NCBI GenBank assembly: GCA_937138295.1
Contig: CAKZOX010000018.1
Coordinates: 1 to 36,411, forward strand
Reading direction: 5' to 3'
DNA length: 36,411 bases
Source of the DNA: an uncultured Campylobacteraceae bacterium
GTDB taxonomy: Bacteria > Campylobacterota > Campylobacteria > Campylobacterales > Arcobacteraceae
Shown in pieces: positions 1 to 8,424 of the stretch. The notes below the pieces were generated by a model that had not been told where the DNA came from, searched no databases, and saw only the letters and a list, made by a program, of their open reading frames with translations. Each line of letters starts with the position of its first letter. The first letter of the stretch is position 1. The position numbers were made by a program, and so were the translations under genes.

Positions 1-17
1 TAGTGTCAATTTCATAC

Positions 18-44
18 TTGATACCTTTTTTGATTTATTATAAC
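18..44 (+). promoter_or_regulatory. possible sigma70 promoter for bamD-lon
   Basis: TTGATA (18-23) is followed after 15 bases by TATAAC (39-44), about 60 bases before the bamD start. The spacer is shorter than ideal and the region is AT-rich, so this is a weak prediction. The upstream gene is outside the window, so bamD could also be read through from there. Confidence 0.3.
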
Positions 45-105
45 TAATATTTCCTAAGCTATTATTGGTTAAAATCATTACTTTAAAATGAAAAGGAACC
101 TATAC

Positions 106-765
106 ATGTTTAAAAATGGAAAATTGAAACTTTTTGCTGTGGCAACTTTATCTGTATTTTTATTTTCGGCTTGTTCGAGTAAAAGTGCAAAAGTACAAGA
201 ATATAATAAACCTGCTCTTTACTGGTATCAAAAAATGTTAGATGAAATATCAATGGCTGATTTAGAGGCAGCTGATGATACATATATTTCTTTAGAAAGT
301 GAGCATAGAAACTCACCGTTGCTTCCAACAGCTACACTTATTTTAGTAAATGCACATATGGATGAAGAAGAGTATGAGTTAGCAAATTTTTATTTAGATG
401 AGTATATTAAAAGATTCAGCCTTAGTAAAAATATTGACTATGTTAGATATTTAAAAATCAAAGCAAATTTCTTAGGTTTAAATTATGCACTAAGAGATCA
501 ACAACTAATTGAAGATACTATTGCTCAAATCTTTGATTTTAAAATTAAATATCCAAAATCATCATATATGCCTTTAGTTGATACTATAAATGCAAGATTA
601 TATATGGCAAAAGCTAGTATTGACCAAAGTATTGCAGATCTTTACAGAAAAAAAGGTAAAGAAAAAGCAGCTGAGATTTATGAACAAAGAGTTAAACAAA
701 GCTGGGTTAATCCAAGTGAAATTAATCCTGTAGAAGTACCTTTTTATAGAGAAATTTTTGAATAA
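106..765 (+). CDS. bamD: outer membrane assembly lipoprotein BamD
   Basis: Lipoprotein of the BAM complex, which inserts beta-barrel proteins into the outer membrane; BamD is a periplasmic TPR-like scaffold that contacts BamA. The protein has a basic start, a hydrophobic stretch and a lipobox LFSAC with the lipidated Cys at residue 23. A helical-repeat body follows (YWYQKML, then LILVNAHM and KRFSLSKNIDYVRY), typical of BamD/ComL. At 219 residues the length fits the family. I chose the ATG at 106 over the in-frame ATG at 88 because AAGGAA (93-98) lies 7 bases before it, and because it gives a compact signal peptide. Lon starts 23 bases after the stop; the bamD-lon order is also found in Campylobacter and Helicobacter (established knowledge), which supports co-transcription. 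Confidence 0.9.
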   Translation: MFKNGKLKLFAVATLSVFLFSACSSKSAKVQEYNKPALYWYQKMLDEISMADLEAADDTYISLESEHRNSPLLPTATLILVNAHMDEEEYELANFYLDEYIKRFSLSKNIDYVRYLKIKANFLGLNYALRDQQLIEDTIAQIFDFKIKYPKSSYMPLVDTINARLYMAKASIDQSIADLYRKKGKEKAAEIYEQRVKQSWVNPSEINPVEVPFYREIFE

Positions 766-788
766 ATATTATAAAATTTAGGAGATAC

Positions 789-3209
789 ATGTCAATGGAA
801 TTAGAAAATTATGGTAGTTTTCCTCAAACTTTACCATTAATCGTAGAAGACGAGGTATTTTTATATCCGTTTATGATTGCCCCACTTTTTTTAGAAAATT
901 CACAAAATTTAGAGGCAGTTGAAAAAGCAATAAACGATAATCAACTTGTAATGGTTACAGTTTCTAGAAATGGAAAAGAAAACACAAGAGATGAAGATTC
1001 ATTTTATGATGTTGGAGTAATCGGTAATATTATGAGAAAAGTTGCTTTACCTGATGGAAAAATTAAAGTACTTTTCCAAGGTTTAGCTAAAGGTAGAATT
1101 ACAAATTTTGATTCTTCAAACCCTATAAATGTAACTGCTGATTTACTAAGTGTAAAAGAACACAATGTAGAAAATGTAAATTCAATCATTAATATTTTAA
1201 TTGATCAAGTTAAAAGATTATCAAGATTAAATAGTAAATTTCCTGCTGATTTAATTAAAACATTAGAAGAAAATGATGATGCAACAAGAATTGCTGATTT
1301 AATCTCTTCTGTTTTAAAGTTAAAAAAAGACAAGGCTTATGAACTATTTGCTCAAGAAGATATCGAAAAAAGATTATTTTCAATTGTTGAGGTAATCAAA
1401 AAAGAGATTGAAGCTTTAAGAGTTCAAAAAGAAATTGCTGCAAAAGTAAATTCAAAAATTGAAAAAACTCATAAAGATTATTACTTAAAAGAGCAAATTA
1501 AAGCTATTCAAAAAGAATTAGGTACTGATAATCAAAAAGATAAAGAGATTAAGCAGTACAAAAAAAGATTAAAACAAATCAAAGCACATATTCCAAAAGA
1601 TGGATATAAAGAAGTAAAAAAACAGATTGAAAAGCTTTCAAGAATGCATCAAGATTCTCCTGATGTAGCTTTACTTCAAACATATGTTGAAAATGTTTTG
1701 GAAATACCATTTGGTGAATATGCAAATGAACAAATATCTGTTGATGCTGTTGAAAAACAATTAAATAAAGATCATTATTCATTAAAAAAACCAAAAGAAA
1801 GAATTTTAGAATACTTTGCTGTAAAAGAATTATTAGAGCAAAGAAAAATAGAAAACCTTAAAACAAGAGGTACAGTACTATGTTTCGTAGGACCTCCTGG
1901 GGTTGGTAAAACTTCTCTTGCAAACTCTATTTCAAAAGCACTACAAAGACCACTTGTAAGAGTTGCTTTAGGTGGAATGGAAGATGTAAATGAATTAAGA
2001 GGTCATAGAAGAACTTATGTTGGAGCAATGCCTGGAAGACTTGTAAAAGGTTTAACTGATGCTAAAAAAATGAATCCAGTTATGGTTTTAGATGAAATTG
2101 ACAAACTTGGGGCAAATCATAGAGGTGATCCAACTGCTGTTATGCTTGAAGTTTTAGATCCTGAACAAAATCATGAATTTAGAGATTTATATCTAAATTT
2201 CCCAATTGATTTATCTCAAGTAATTTTTGTATCAACTGCAAACGATGCAAGAAGAATTCCACCAGCTCTTAGAGATAGAATGGAGTTTATTGAAATTTCT
2301 TCATACACACCAAATGAAAAATATCATATTTCAAAAGATTATTTAATTCCTCAAGAATTAGAAAAACATGGTCTTAAAAAAAGTGAAGTTAGTTTAAGTA
2401 AATCAACCATTGAAACAATTATTGCTAAATATACTAGAGAAGCTGGTGTTAGAAATCTTAGAAGAGTTTATGCAAAACTATTTAGAAAAGCTGCTAAGAA
2501 AATTGTTTCTAATGAAACAGATAAAGTTTCAGTTACAAATAGAAATATAAAAACATTCTTAGATAATCCAATATTTGAAATTGACCCTGCTGAAAAAACA
2601 TCAAGTGTTGGTGTTGCTAATGGTTTAGCATGGACAGCTGTAGGTGGAGATGTTTTAAAAATAGAAGCTATTAAGTTAAAAGGTAAAGGTACACTTCAAA
2701 TTACTGGTAACTTAGGTGAAGTTATGAAAGAATCATCAAGAATTTCATACTCAGTTGTTAAAACATTAATTGACGATGGTAAGTTAAAAATTTCTGAAAA
2801 AAGTATCCCAAAAACTCCTAAAGAAGAGACTGATAAAACTAAAGTTGAAATGAGTGAAGTTTATAAAAGATATGATATTCATTTACACATACCTGAAGGT
2901 GCAACACCAAAAGATGGACCAAGTGCTGGTATAACTATGGCTTTAGCTTTAGCGTCTATTTTAAGTGATAAGAAAATTAAATCAGATGTAGCAATGACAG
3001 GTGAGTTAACTTTACTTGGGAAGGTTTTACCTATTGGTGGATTAAAAGAAAAATTAATCGCAGCATTTAAAGCTAAGATGAAAAAAGCTTTAATTCCTAG
3101 AAAAAATTATGATAGAGATTTAGAAGATATTCCAGAGGAAGTTAAAAAATCTATGGAAATAGTAGCTGTTGATACTATTGAAGATGTATTAAAAGAGGCA
3201 CTACTATAA
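789..3209 (+). CDS. lon: ATP-dependent protease Lon
   Basis: Cytoplasmic AAA+ serine protease that degrades misfolded and regulatory proteins. All parts are visible: the N-terminal substrate-binding LAN domain (about 10-200), a coiled-coil region (200-300), an AAA+ module with Walker A GPPGVGKT at 368-375 and Walker B VMVLDEIDK, and a C-terminal protease domain. The protease domain has the Ser-Lys dyad: S712 in DGPSAG and K755 in GGLKEK, spaced 43 residues as in E. coli Lon (S679/K722). The 806-residue length is normal for the LonA type. AGGAG (780-784) lies 4 bases before this ATG and 10 before a second ATG at 795, so the true start could be two codons later. The unknown gene at 3213 follows after 3 bases. 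I see no HrcA/CIRCE-like repeat upstream. Confidence 0.97.
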   Translation: MSMELENYGSFPQTLPLIVEDEVFLYPFMIAPLFLENSQNLEAVEKAINDNQLVMVTVSRNGKENTRDEDSFYDVGVIGNIMRKVALPDGKIKVLFQGLAKGRITNFDSSNPINVTADLLSVKEHNVENVNSIINILIDQVKRLSRLNSKFPADLIKTLEENDDATRIADLISSVLKLKKDKAYELFAQEDIEKRLFSIVEVIKKEIEALRVQKEIAAKVNSKIEKTHKDYYLKEQIKAIQKELGTDNQKDKEIKQYKKRLKQIKAHIPKDGYKEVKKQIEKLSRMHQDSPDVALLQTYVENVLEIPFGEYANEQISVDAVEKQLNKDHYSLKKPKERILEYFAVKELLEQRKIENLKTRGTVLCFVGPPGVGKTSLANSISKALQRPLVRVALGGMEDVNELRGHRRTYVGAMPGRLVKGLTDAKKMNPVMVLDEIDKLGANHRGDPTAVMLEVLDPEQNHEFRDLYLNFPIDLSQVIFVSTANDARRIPPALRDRMEFIEISSYTPNEKYHISKDYLIPQELEKHGLKKSEVSLSKSTIETIIAKYTREAGVRNLRRVYAKLFRKAAKKIVSNETDKVSVTNRNIKTFLDNPIFEIDPAEKTSSVGVANGLAWTAVGGDVLKIEAIKLKGKGTLQITGNLGEVMKESSRISYSVVKTLIDDGKLKISEKSIPKTPKEETDKTKVEMSEVYKRYDIHLHIPEGATPKDGPSAGITMALALASILSDKKIKSDVAMTGELTLLGKVLPIGGLKEKLIAAFKAKMKKALIPRKNYDRDLEDIPEEVKKSMEIVAVDTIEDVLKEALL

Positions 3210-3212
3210 ATC

Positions 3213-3794
3213 ATGCCTAGAAATTCTTATAGAAGACAAAGTTTAATTGTAAATAATTTTTTTACTTTGGCTTCTATAATTATAATTGCAGCCACATTAA
3301 CCCTTTATAATCGATATTTTAACCAAGAGATTGAAACTACAAGTGAAGATAAAAAACCCAAAACTTATTTGAGATTAGAATGTCAAAAAGACAATGATAG
3401 ATTTAAAGTTATTAGCCATAAACTTATGAATAGTTCTTTAAAAGCTATTGAAAATGGTCATTACAAGATATCAGGGGGATTTGTAAAAAAAGAGAAGGAT
3501 TCTATTTTAGAACAAATCGTAACTAAAGAGAAAATAGATAATTTTTATAAAAACTCTTTAAATATTCCTCAAAAAGAAAATATTTCAAAGTATTTACATA
3601 TAGATTATGAAATAATAGAAGGTAATATTAAAAATAGTGATAAATATAAATCAGGTTCTGTTAAAACTTTATTTAAAGTTAATGGAAATGAAATATTTAG
3701 ATATTACAGCGATTTTAGATTTTATGATGAAAATGAAATTAAAAATATAATTGAATGTACAATAAAGGTTTATAATAATTATGCTTCAAAATAG
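3213..3794 (+). CDS. unknown single-pass membrane protein
   Basis: I do not recognise a family. The 193-residue protein has a short basic N-terminus, one hydrophobic helix (about residues 14-32, rich in Ile, Leu and Ala) and a hydrophilic, Lys-rich remainder predicted to lie outside the membrane. By the positive-inside rule the soluble part is probably periplasmic. It contains two Cys residues (in LECQKD and IIECTIK), which could form a disulphide. It starts 3 bases after lon, and its last 14 bases overlap the rhomboid gene, so it is probably translated as part of a lon-unknown-rhomboid operon. A rhomboid substrate or partner role is possible from context only. The ribosome-binding site is weak: AGAGG is 14 bases upstream. 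Confidence 0.7.
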   Translation: MPRNSYRRQSLIVNNFFTLASIIIIAATLTLYNRYFNQEIETTSEDKKPKTYLRLECQKDNDRFKVISHKLMNSSLKAIENGHYKISGGFVKKEKDSILEQIVTKEKIDNFYKNSLNIPQKENISKYLHIDYEIIEGNIKNSDKYKSGSVKTLFKVNGNEIFRYYSDFRFYDENEIKNIIECTIKVYNNYASK

Positions 3795-4320
3795 AATTAC
3801 ATTAAGTGCTACAAATATTATTATAGTTGTTACAGTATTAGCCTATTTAGTTCAAAATATACTTAGAAATGGCGACATAATATTTGGATTAAATATGTAC
3901 TTTTTAGCTTATGATTATTGGTGGCAGCCTGTTAGTACTATGTTTGCACACGGTGGACTTATGCACTTAGTAATGAATATGTTTATTCTTTTTCAATTTG
4001 GAAATATGATTGAAAATCACTGGGGTTCAAAAAGATTAGTGATATTATATTTTGTAGCAGGAATTATTACTTCTCTTCTAACATTTGTTTATATATATTA
4101 TTTTAATAATTATACAAATGTAGTTGGAGCTTCAGGTGCTATTTGTGCAATAATGGGATATATAGCTTTTTTTGATAAATATCAAAGAAATGGAATATTT
4201 ATTTGGATAGGGCTAATCTCTTTTGCACCTTTACTTTTAGGACTTCCTATTGCTTGGTATGCTCACATATTTGGTTTAATTGTGGGATATATTTTAGGTG
4301 TTTTAACTAAAAGAGTGTAA
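3781..4320 (+). CDS. rhomboid family intramembrane serine protease
   Basis: Polytopic inner-membrane protease that cleaves transmembrane substrates. The catalytic pair is visible: Ser118 in the GASGA motif and His162 in the AHIFGLIVGY helix, where the G-x-x-x-G-like face packs against the Ser helix. The HGGLMHLVMNM segment at about residues 58-68 corresponds to the conserved His/Asn region of the oxyanion site. About six transmembrane segments can be read in 179 residues, matching the minimal bacterial rhomboid core without extra soluble domains. The gene overlaps the upstream unknown membrane protein by 14 bases, which suggests translational coupling. The natural substrate cannot be told from sequence. 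Confidence 0.92.
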   Translation: MLQNRITLSATNIIIVVTVLAYLVQNILRNGDIIFGLNMYFLAYDYWWQPVSTMFAHGGLMHLVMNMFILFQFGNMIENHWGSKRLVILYFVAGIITSLLTFVYIYYFNNYTNVVGASGAICAIMGYIAFFDKYQRNGIFIWIGLISFAPLLLGLPIAWYAHIFGLIVGYILGVLTKRV

Positions 4321-4375
4321 ATTTTATTTAAAATTATGATAATTTAATCTTACATAAATATAACATCAACTTATA

Positions 4376-4410
4376 TTGTAATCATATAAAGTTTAAGTTA
4401 TAATACTTAA
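4376..4410 (+). promoter_or_regulatory. sigma70 promoter with palindrome around the -10
   Basis: TTGTAA (4376-4381), a 17-base spacer and a perfect TATAAT (4399-4404) make the strongest promoter in the window, with transcription expected near 4411. The -10 hexamer is flanked by exact inverted arms TTAAGT (4393-4398) and ACTTAA (4405-4410), an arrangement that could be a repressor operator. AGGAA (4428-4432) sits 4 bases before the ATG at 4437. Confidence 0.65.
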
Positions 4411-4436
4411 AAATTACACTTTTATCTAGGAATACG

Positions 4437-4667
4437 ATGAAATATAACATAAAGCCTTTATTTATATGGGCAAAACAAAGAGGAGATGCTAATATTATTG
4501 ATAGAATATTAGTAAAAATAATTCCTCAACTTTTAAAAGATAATATAAAAATAACTTCAAATGAAATTGAAAATTTAAATGAAATTTTAGTTAGTAAAGA
4601 GATTTATGATTTAGTATTAAGTACTGCACAAAATTTAGTTGATGATACATATAAAGAAGAAAAATGA
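4437..4667 (+). CDS. small unknown protein of the V4R/kinase operon
   Basis: A 76-residue, mostly helical protein without a signal peptide, membrane segment or Cys pair. I recognise no family. It has a basic N-terminal third (KPLFIWAKQRGDANIIDRILVK) and an acidic C-terminal end (DDTYKEEK). It is the first gene after a strong promoter. Its stop overlaps the start of the next gene (ATGA, 4664-4667), so the two are likely translated together and may form a complex with the V4R protein. It is real rather than a chance ORF because of its Shine-Dalgarno (AGGAA), its tight coupling, and the lack of another gene over the promoter. Confidence 0.7.
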   Translation: MKYNIKPLFIWAKQRGDANIIDRILVKIIPQLLKDNIKITSNEIENLNEILVSKEIYDLVLSTAQNLVDDTYKEEK

Positions 4668-5896
4668 TGTTTAATATTAATGACTATCCTTATGATGAAA
4701 AACATAATTATTTAGAAATTGGTGGAGAGGCAATGATATTTCATTGTCATCATTATCTAACAAATCTACAAAGAACTATTTTAGATGCTGACTATATAGA
4801 TAGTTCAAAATTTTTGATTGGAAGTGCAGCTGATGCTGTATATAATCAATTAACAAATTTATGTGATGGATTAGATGTAGATAGTTCTAAACAAATGGCT
4901 CAAGATATTTATAAAGTATTTGGTTATGGATTAATTGATTTATCTAGCATGAATGAAAACGGATGTGTTTTAAAAACTACAAAATCTTTCTTTTCAAGAA
5001 CTTGGTATCAAAAATTCGGTAAAAGCTCAAATCCTGTTGATTACTATACAGCAGGTTTTTTGGCTGCATGTTTTGCTGTTATTTATAAAAAAGATTTAAA
5101 AGATATCAAGTCAATTCAAACTACATGTTTATCGTGTGAAGATGAAATAAATACCTTTGAAGTAAGTATTGGTGAAAGAAACTTTGATGTATATCCTCCT
5201 AAAAAACCTGTTGAATTTGTTGATGTTCCTAAGGTTAAAATAGATTGGGAACACGCTGATACAATTACTAATGCATTTTTAGGTGCCCATGCTACTATGG
5301 TTGGAAATGAAGAGGGTTTAATTCCGGCATTTGGAGTTTATTTAGTAAGAAATCAAAGTGATTATGTAAATAGACTTCAATTTGAGTTTGTAAAAGAAAT
5401 GACAAATGTAGCAGGAGAATATGGTGTTACATTAGCTGGTGAACTTTTAATTGAAGCAGGGCATGCTTGTGGATTTTTTACATATGGTGGAATTATGACT
5501 TCTAAAGAGTGGGAAGGTGCTGTTAAACCATATTTAAAAACAAAAGAAGATTGGATAAAAGCCTTAGCTGCTTTAGTTAATACTATGGGTTGGGGATATC
5601 ATACAGCTGTAGAATTAAGTGAACAAAAAGCAGTTTTTAGAAACTACAATGATTTTGAAGATTTAAGCCATTTAAGAATGTATGGTAAATCATCTTATCC
5701 TGTTAACTGGGCAAATAGTGGTGGGTTTACAGGATTAATGCAACTAATTTATAATACAGATTTAGTAAATGGTAATAGAATAGATACAGAAGAAGGTTTT
5801 AGAGCTATGAGAAGATCTAAAACTAAATATAAAACAAAAATGCTAAAGTCTATTGCTTGTGGAGATGATTATTTAGAAGTGGAGATATATTCATAA
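4664..5896 (+). CDS. tandem V4R-like ligand-binding protein
   Basis: A 410-residue soluble protein that reads as two V4R-type (4-vinyl reductase) domains. The first (about 25-175) runs from FHCHHYLTNLQRTI through GYGLIDL and NPVDYYTAGFLAACFAVIY, and ends in a CLSC pair (C155, C158) followed by NTFEV, the place where V4R domains carry their terminal Cys motif. The second (about 245-408) runs from ELLIEAGHACGFFTYGG through WGYHTAVELSE and WANSGGFTGLMQLIY, and ends with KSIACGDDYLEVEI. V4R domains bind small hydrophobic ligands in XylR/DmpR-type regulators and occur in BchJ-like proteins (established knowledge). The next gene is a soluble kinase, so a ligand-sensing role is inferred. No DNA-binding or catalytic domain is seen. 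A start two bases further (ATG 4667) is out of frame, so 4664 is kept. Confidence 0.65.
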   Translation: MMFNINDYPYDEKHNYLEIGGEAMIFHCHHYLTNLQRTILDADYIDSSKFLIGSAADAVYNQLTNLCDGLDVDSSKQMAQDIYKVFGYGLIDLSSMNENGCVLKTTKSFFSRTWYQKFGKSSNPVDYYTAGFLAACFAVIYKKDLKDIKSIQTTCLSCEDEINTFEVSIGERNFDVYPPKKPVEFVDVPKVKIDWEHADTITNAFLGAHATMVGNEEGLIPAFGVYLVRNQSDYVNRLQFEFVKEMTNVAGEYGVTLAGELLIEAGHACGFFTYGGIMTSKEWEGAVKPYLKTKEDWIKALAALVNTMGWGYHTAVELSEQKAVFRNYNDFEDLSHLRMYGKSSYPVNWANSGGFTGLMQLIYNTDLVNGNRIDTEEGFRAMRRSKTKYKTKMLKSIACGDDYLEVEIYS

Positions 5897-5899
5897 AAT

Positions 5900-7648
5900 A
5901 TGGTAAATAATTCTAAGCTTTATAAAATATACAAAAAACTTTATGATATTGGTAAGAATATTAATGAAAATGTTAATGCTCAAGAATTATATGATATTGC
6001 TTGTGATTTTACAACTAATGAATTAGACTTTGATAAATGTATAATATTTGAACATGATGATTCAAATGGTTGGTTTAAAGTTGTAAAATCAAAGGGTTAT
6101 GATAATCCTGTTCAATTAAAAATCTTATCAATTATTAATCTTTTATTATCAGGTGAAGTTATAGAGTATCTTAGAGTAAAAGGTATTCCTATTGTTCATA
6201 CCATTGATAATCCTAAAAAAGAGGTTGAGTCTTTATTAAAATCTTTATTTTTAGATGAAGCGTATTTTGAACTATTTGGTGGTGATAGTGAGGTTCCATA
6301 TGGTTTAATAATTGTTGGAAATCAATCTGAGTCAAAGGAAGAAAACTCAAGTTCAATTTTAAATGATAATGAGTCTTTTTTAATGCTTGCTTTAGGTAAT
6401 TTTATGGTTCAATTATCTAATACAATTAATAATATAATTTTTTATAATAATTGGAGAGAAGAAAAAGATAAATTAGAAGAAAATATTGAAATTAGAACAA
6501 AAGAACTTGAAGAGCAAAAAAGAGCCTTTGAGGCTATATATAGAACTACAAAAGATGGAATAGCTATTTTAGATATAGAAACAACAGCATTTTTAGATGC
6601 TAATCCTGCATATTGTGAAATGACAGGTTACACTAAAGAAGAAATTCTAAGAACAAGTTGTATGAAATTATCTATTGAAGAAGATAAGCAAAGAAGTGCG
6701 GAAGCTCTAGCTGAGGTTGTTAAAAAAGGTTATATTACAGACTTTACAAAAAGCTGCATAAAAAAAGATGGCACAATAATAATTGTAAGTATGTCAATTA
6801 GTTTAATGGATGATAAAAAAAGAGTTTTAATTAGTTCAAAAGACATCACGAAAAAGAAAGAGATGGAAAAAGAACTTCAAGAAATGAATAAATATCTTGA
6901 AATTAAAGTACAAAAAGAAGTTGAAAAAAATAGAAAAACAGAATTTCAATTATTAGAACAATCTAAAAATGCTTCAATGGGTGAAATGATAGGAAACATC
7001 GCCCATCAATGGAGACAACCATTAAGTGCAATTACAACATTAGCTTCAACGGTTAAATTAAATGACCAATTGGGGATTTTAGAAACCGATGAAATTGATG
7101 AAAAGATGGATAAAATAGTTGATAAAGCTAACTATTTATCTAAAACAATTGATACATTTAGAAACTTTTTAAAAGCTGATAATTTAGAATATAAAGAGTT
7201 TGTTCTTGAATCAACGGTAGAAAGATCTTTACAAATTGTAGAATCAACTATGAAAGATTTACATATTAAGTTAATTAACAATATAGATTTAACAAAAAAT
7301 TCAAAATTAATGGGTGTTCAAAGTGAACTATCTCAAGTTATAATAAATATTTTAAATAATGGAAAAGATATTTTAAAAGAAAAAAAGATAGATGAACCTT
7401 GGATTCAATTAGACTTAATAAATGAAGATAATAACTACATTATTTCAATTGAAGATAATGGTGGAGGTATTCCTAAAGAAGTTATGCCAAAAATATTTGA
7501 TCCTTACTTTACTACAAAGCATCAATCCCAAGGTACAGGGCTTGGTTTACATATGAGTTACAGAATTATCACTGAAAGTTTTAAAGGTAAATTATATGTT
7601 CATAACACAACAAATGGAGCTAAATTTTTCATAAAATTACCCATATAA
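5900..7648 (+). CDS. soluble GAF-PAS sensor histidine kinase
   Basis: A 582-residue cytoplasmic kinase without transmembrane segments. Order of parts: a divergent GAF-like domain (about 15-180), a coiled coil (185-215), a PAS domain (about 210-320, with DGIAILDIETTAFLDANPAYCEMTGYT), a second coiled coil, the dimerisation/phosphoacceptor helix with H369 in AHQWRQPL, and an HATPase domain with N box, DNGGGIP and GTGLGL motifs. The HQWRQPL box differs from the usual SHELRTPL and is common in Campylobacterota kinases. It starts 3 bases after the V4R gene and has only a weak Shine-Dalgarno (GGAG about 15 bases away), so coupling to the upstream gene is likely. No response regulator is adjacent; the receiver-like gene at 8464 lacks its Asp, so the real partner is unknown. 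Confidence 0.9.
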   Translation: MVNNSKLYKIYKKLYDIGKNINENVNAQELYDIACDFTTNELDFDKCIIFEHDDSNGWFKVVKSKGYDNPVQLKILSIINLLLSGEVIEYLRVKGIPIVHTIDNPKKEVESLLKSLFLDEAYFELFGGDSEVPYGLIIVGNQSESKEENSSSILNDNESFLMLALGNFMVQLSNTINNIIFYNNWREEKDKLEENIEIRTKELEEQKRAFEAIYRTTKDGIAILDIETTAFLDANPAYCEMTGYTKEEILRTSCMKLSIEEDKQRSAEALAEVVKKGYITDFTKSCIKKDGTIIIVSMSISLMDDKKRVLISSKDITKKKEMEKELQEMNKYLEIKVQKEVEKNRKTEFQLLEQSKNASMGEMIGNIAHQWRQPLSAITTLASTVKLNDQLGILETDEIDEKMDKIVDKANYLSKTIDTFRNFLKADNLEYKEFVLESTVERSLQIVESTMKDLHIKLINNIDLTKNSKLMGVQSELSQVIINILNNGKDILKEKKIDEPWIQLDLINEDNNYIISIEDNGGGIPKEVMPKIFDPYFTTKHQSQGTGLGLHMSYRIITESFKGKLYVHNTTNGAKFFIKLPI

Positions 7649-7725
7649 GTAGTATTTATATAAATAATAGTGTTTTAAAAGTGTTTATGGGGTAATTTTT
7701 TATTTTATATTAAGTTAATGGTATA

Positions 7726-7731
7726 TATAAT
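7726..7731 (+). promoter_or_regulatory. -10 element before the 65-residue ORF
   Basis: A perfect TATAAT lies 35 bases before the ATG at 7766. Transcription from it would start near 7738, downstream of the ATG at 7718, which argues that the longer reading of the ORF is not used. No clear -35 is seen, as is common in this group, where the upstream region is simply T/A-rich. Confidence 0.4.
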
Positions 7732-7765
7732 TAGTAACTTACTAAATTATTATAAAAGAATTACC

Positions 7766-7963
7766 ATGTTTAGAGAACAAATTATTTCAGAAACGTTTTC
7801 AGGTGTTTCAAATAATAGTTCAATTGATAATGATAACAGTAAATCAAATATACTATTTGATAATACTAAATTAGATATAAATAATGAACTTACTGAAACT
7901 AAAGGTGCTCAAACTGCAATTACTTTAGATGAAATCTTAACAAGTGATACAATTGAGTTATAA
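7766..7963 (+). CDS. small acidic Ser/Asn-rich unknown protein
   Basis: A 65-residue protein of no family I know. It is rich in Asn, Ser, Asp, Thr and Glu, with no Cys, no signal peptide and no membrane segment, and may be largely disordered (GVSNNSSIDNDNSKSN). The C-terminal TAITLDEILTSDTIEL looks like a short amphipathic helix. The start at 7766 is preferred to 7718 because a TATAAT lies between them; the ribosome site is poor. A strong terminator begins 4 bases after the stop, making this a single-gene unit, which supports it being expressed. It could be a regulator, a small structural protein or a non-essential ORF; nothing in the sequence decides. Confidence 0.5.
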   Translation: MFREQIISETFSGVSNNSSIDNDNSKSNILFDNTKLDINNELTETKGAQTAITLDEILTSDTIEL

Positions 7964-7966
7964 GAG

Positions 7967-7998
7967 TCTCTATCTATATTTTAGATAGAGATTTTTTT
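7967..7998 (+). terminator. Rho-independent terminator
   Basis: A perfect 10-base stem (7967-7976 with 7982-7991, TCTCTATCTA/TAGATAGAGA) has a 5-base loop and is followed by seven T (7992-7998). It ends the transcript of the 65-residue ORF and separates it from the convergent small gene at 8012. Confidence 0.9.
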
Positions 7999-8011
7999 AG
8001 ATTAGGGGAAT

Positions 8012-8218
8012 TTATACTTTTATATTGAATTCGTTTATTAGTCTGTGAGGAATAGCTTGTTTTCTTAAAGTAGATATTATTTGATTTCTTTCAATAGCTA
8101 TTTGTCTAGATAATACTTCAAGTTTTTTATCGTCACTTTCAGTTAAAGTGAAAACTCTTCTTTCATTATCAAAATTATATAAATAAAGATTTAAATCTTC
8201 TAATAGTTTTTCTGACAT
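8012..8218 (-). CDS. small helical unknown protein
   Basis: A 68-residue soluble protein with a clear ribosome-binding site on the minus strand (AGAGGGA, spacing about 3-5 bases to the ATG), which makes it a credible gene. It is charged and helical (MSEKLLEDLNLYLYNFDNERR, then ESDDKKLEVLSRQIAIERNQII), with a basic C-terminal part (STLRKQAIPHRLINEF). The ERNQIISTLRKQ segment vaguely resembles a helix-turn-helix, but it is too short to call. It lies alone between a terminator and an AT-rich divergent intergenic region shared with the receiver-like gene at 8464. Function unknown. Confidence 0.6.
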   Translation of the reverse strand: MSEKLLEDLNLYLYNFDNERRVFTLTESDDKKLEVLSRQIAIERNQIISTLRKQAIPHRLINEFNIKV

Positions 8219-8424
8219 GTTCCCTCTTTTTTAAAGATTTTAAATTAATTTAAAAGAATTTTATCTTTTTTTAATTTACAAATTCATTAAAATAATAAAA
8301 TATAATTTTTAATATAACCTAATTATGGGAAGTAACAAATATTTTAACATTATAAATAATTTTATAATAAAAATTTTAATAACTTAATACTTATTTTAAA
8401 GAAAATTATGTTAACATTATATAA

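Noticed and set aside
88..105. Upstream in-frame ATG for BamD
   Set aside because: The ATG at 106 has AAGGAA at the right distance and gives a normal lipoprotein signal peptide; the ATG at 88 has no ribosome site.
7718..7765. Longer reading of the small Ser/Asn-rich protein
   Set aside because: The extra 16 residues contain the TATAAT that probably drives the gene, so they are unlikely to be transcribed.
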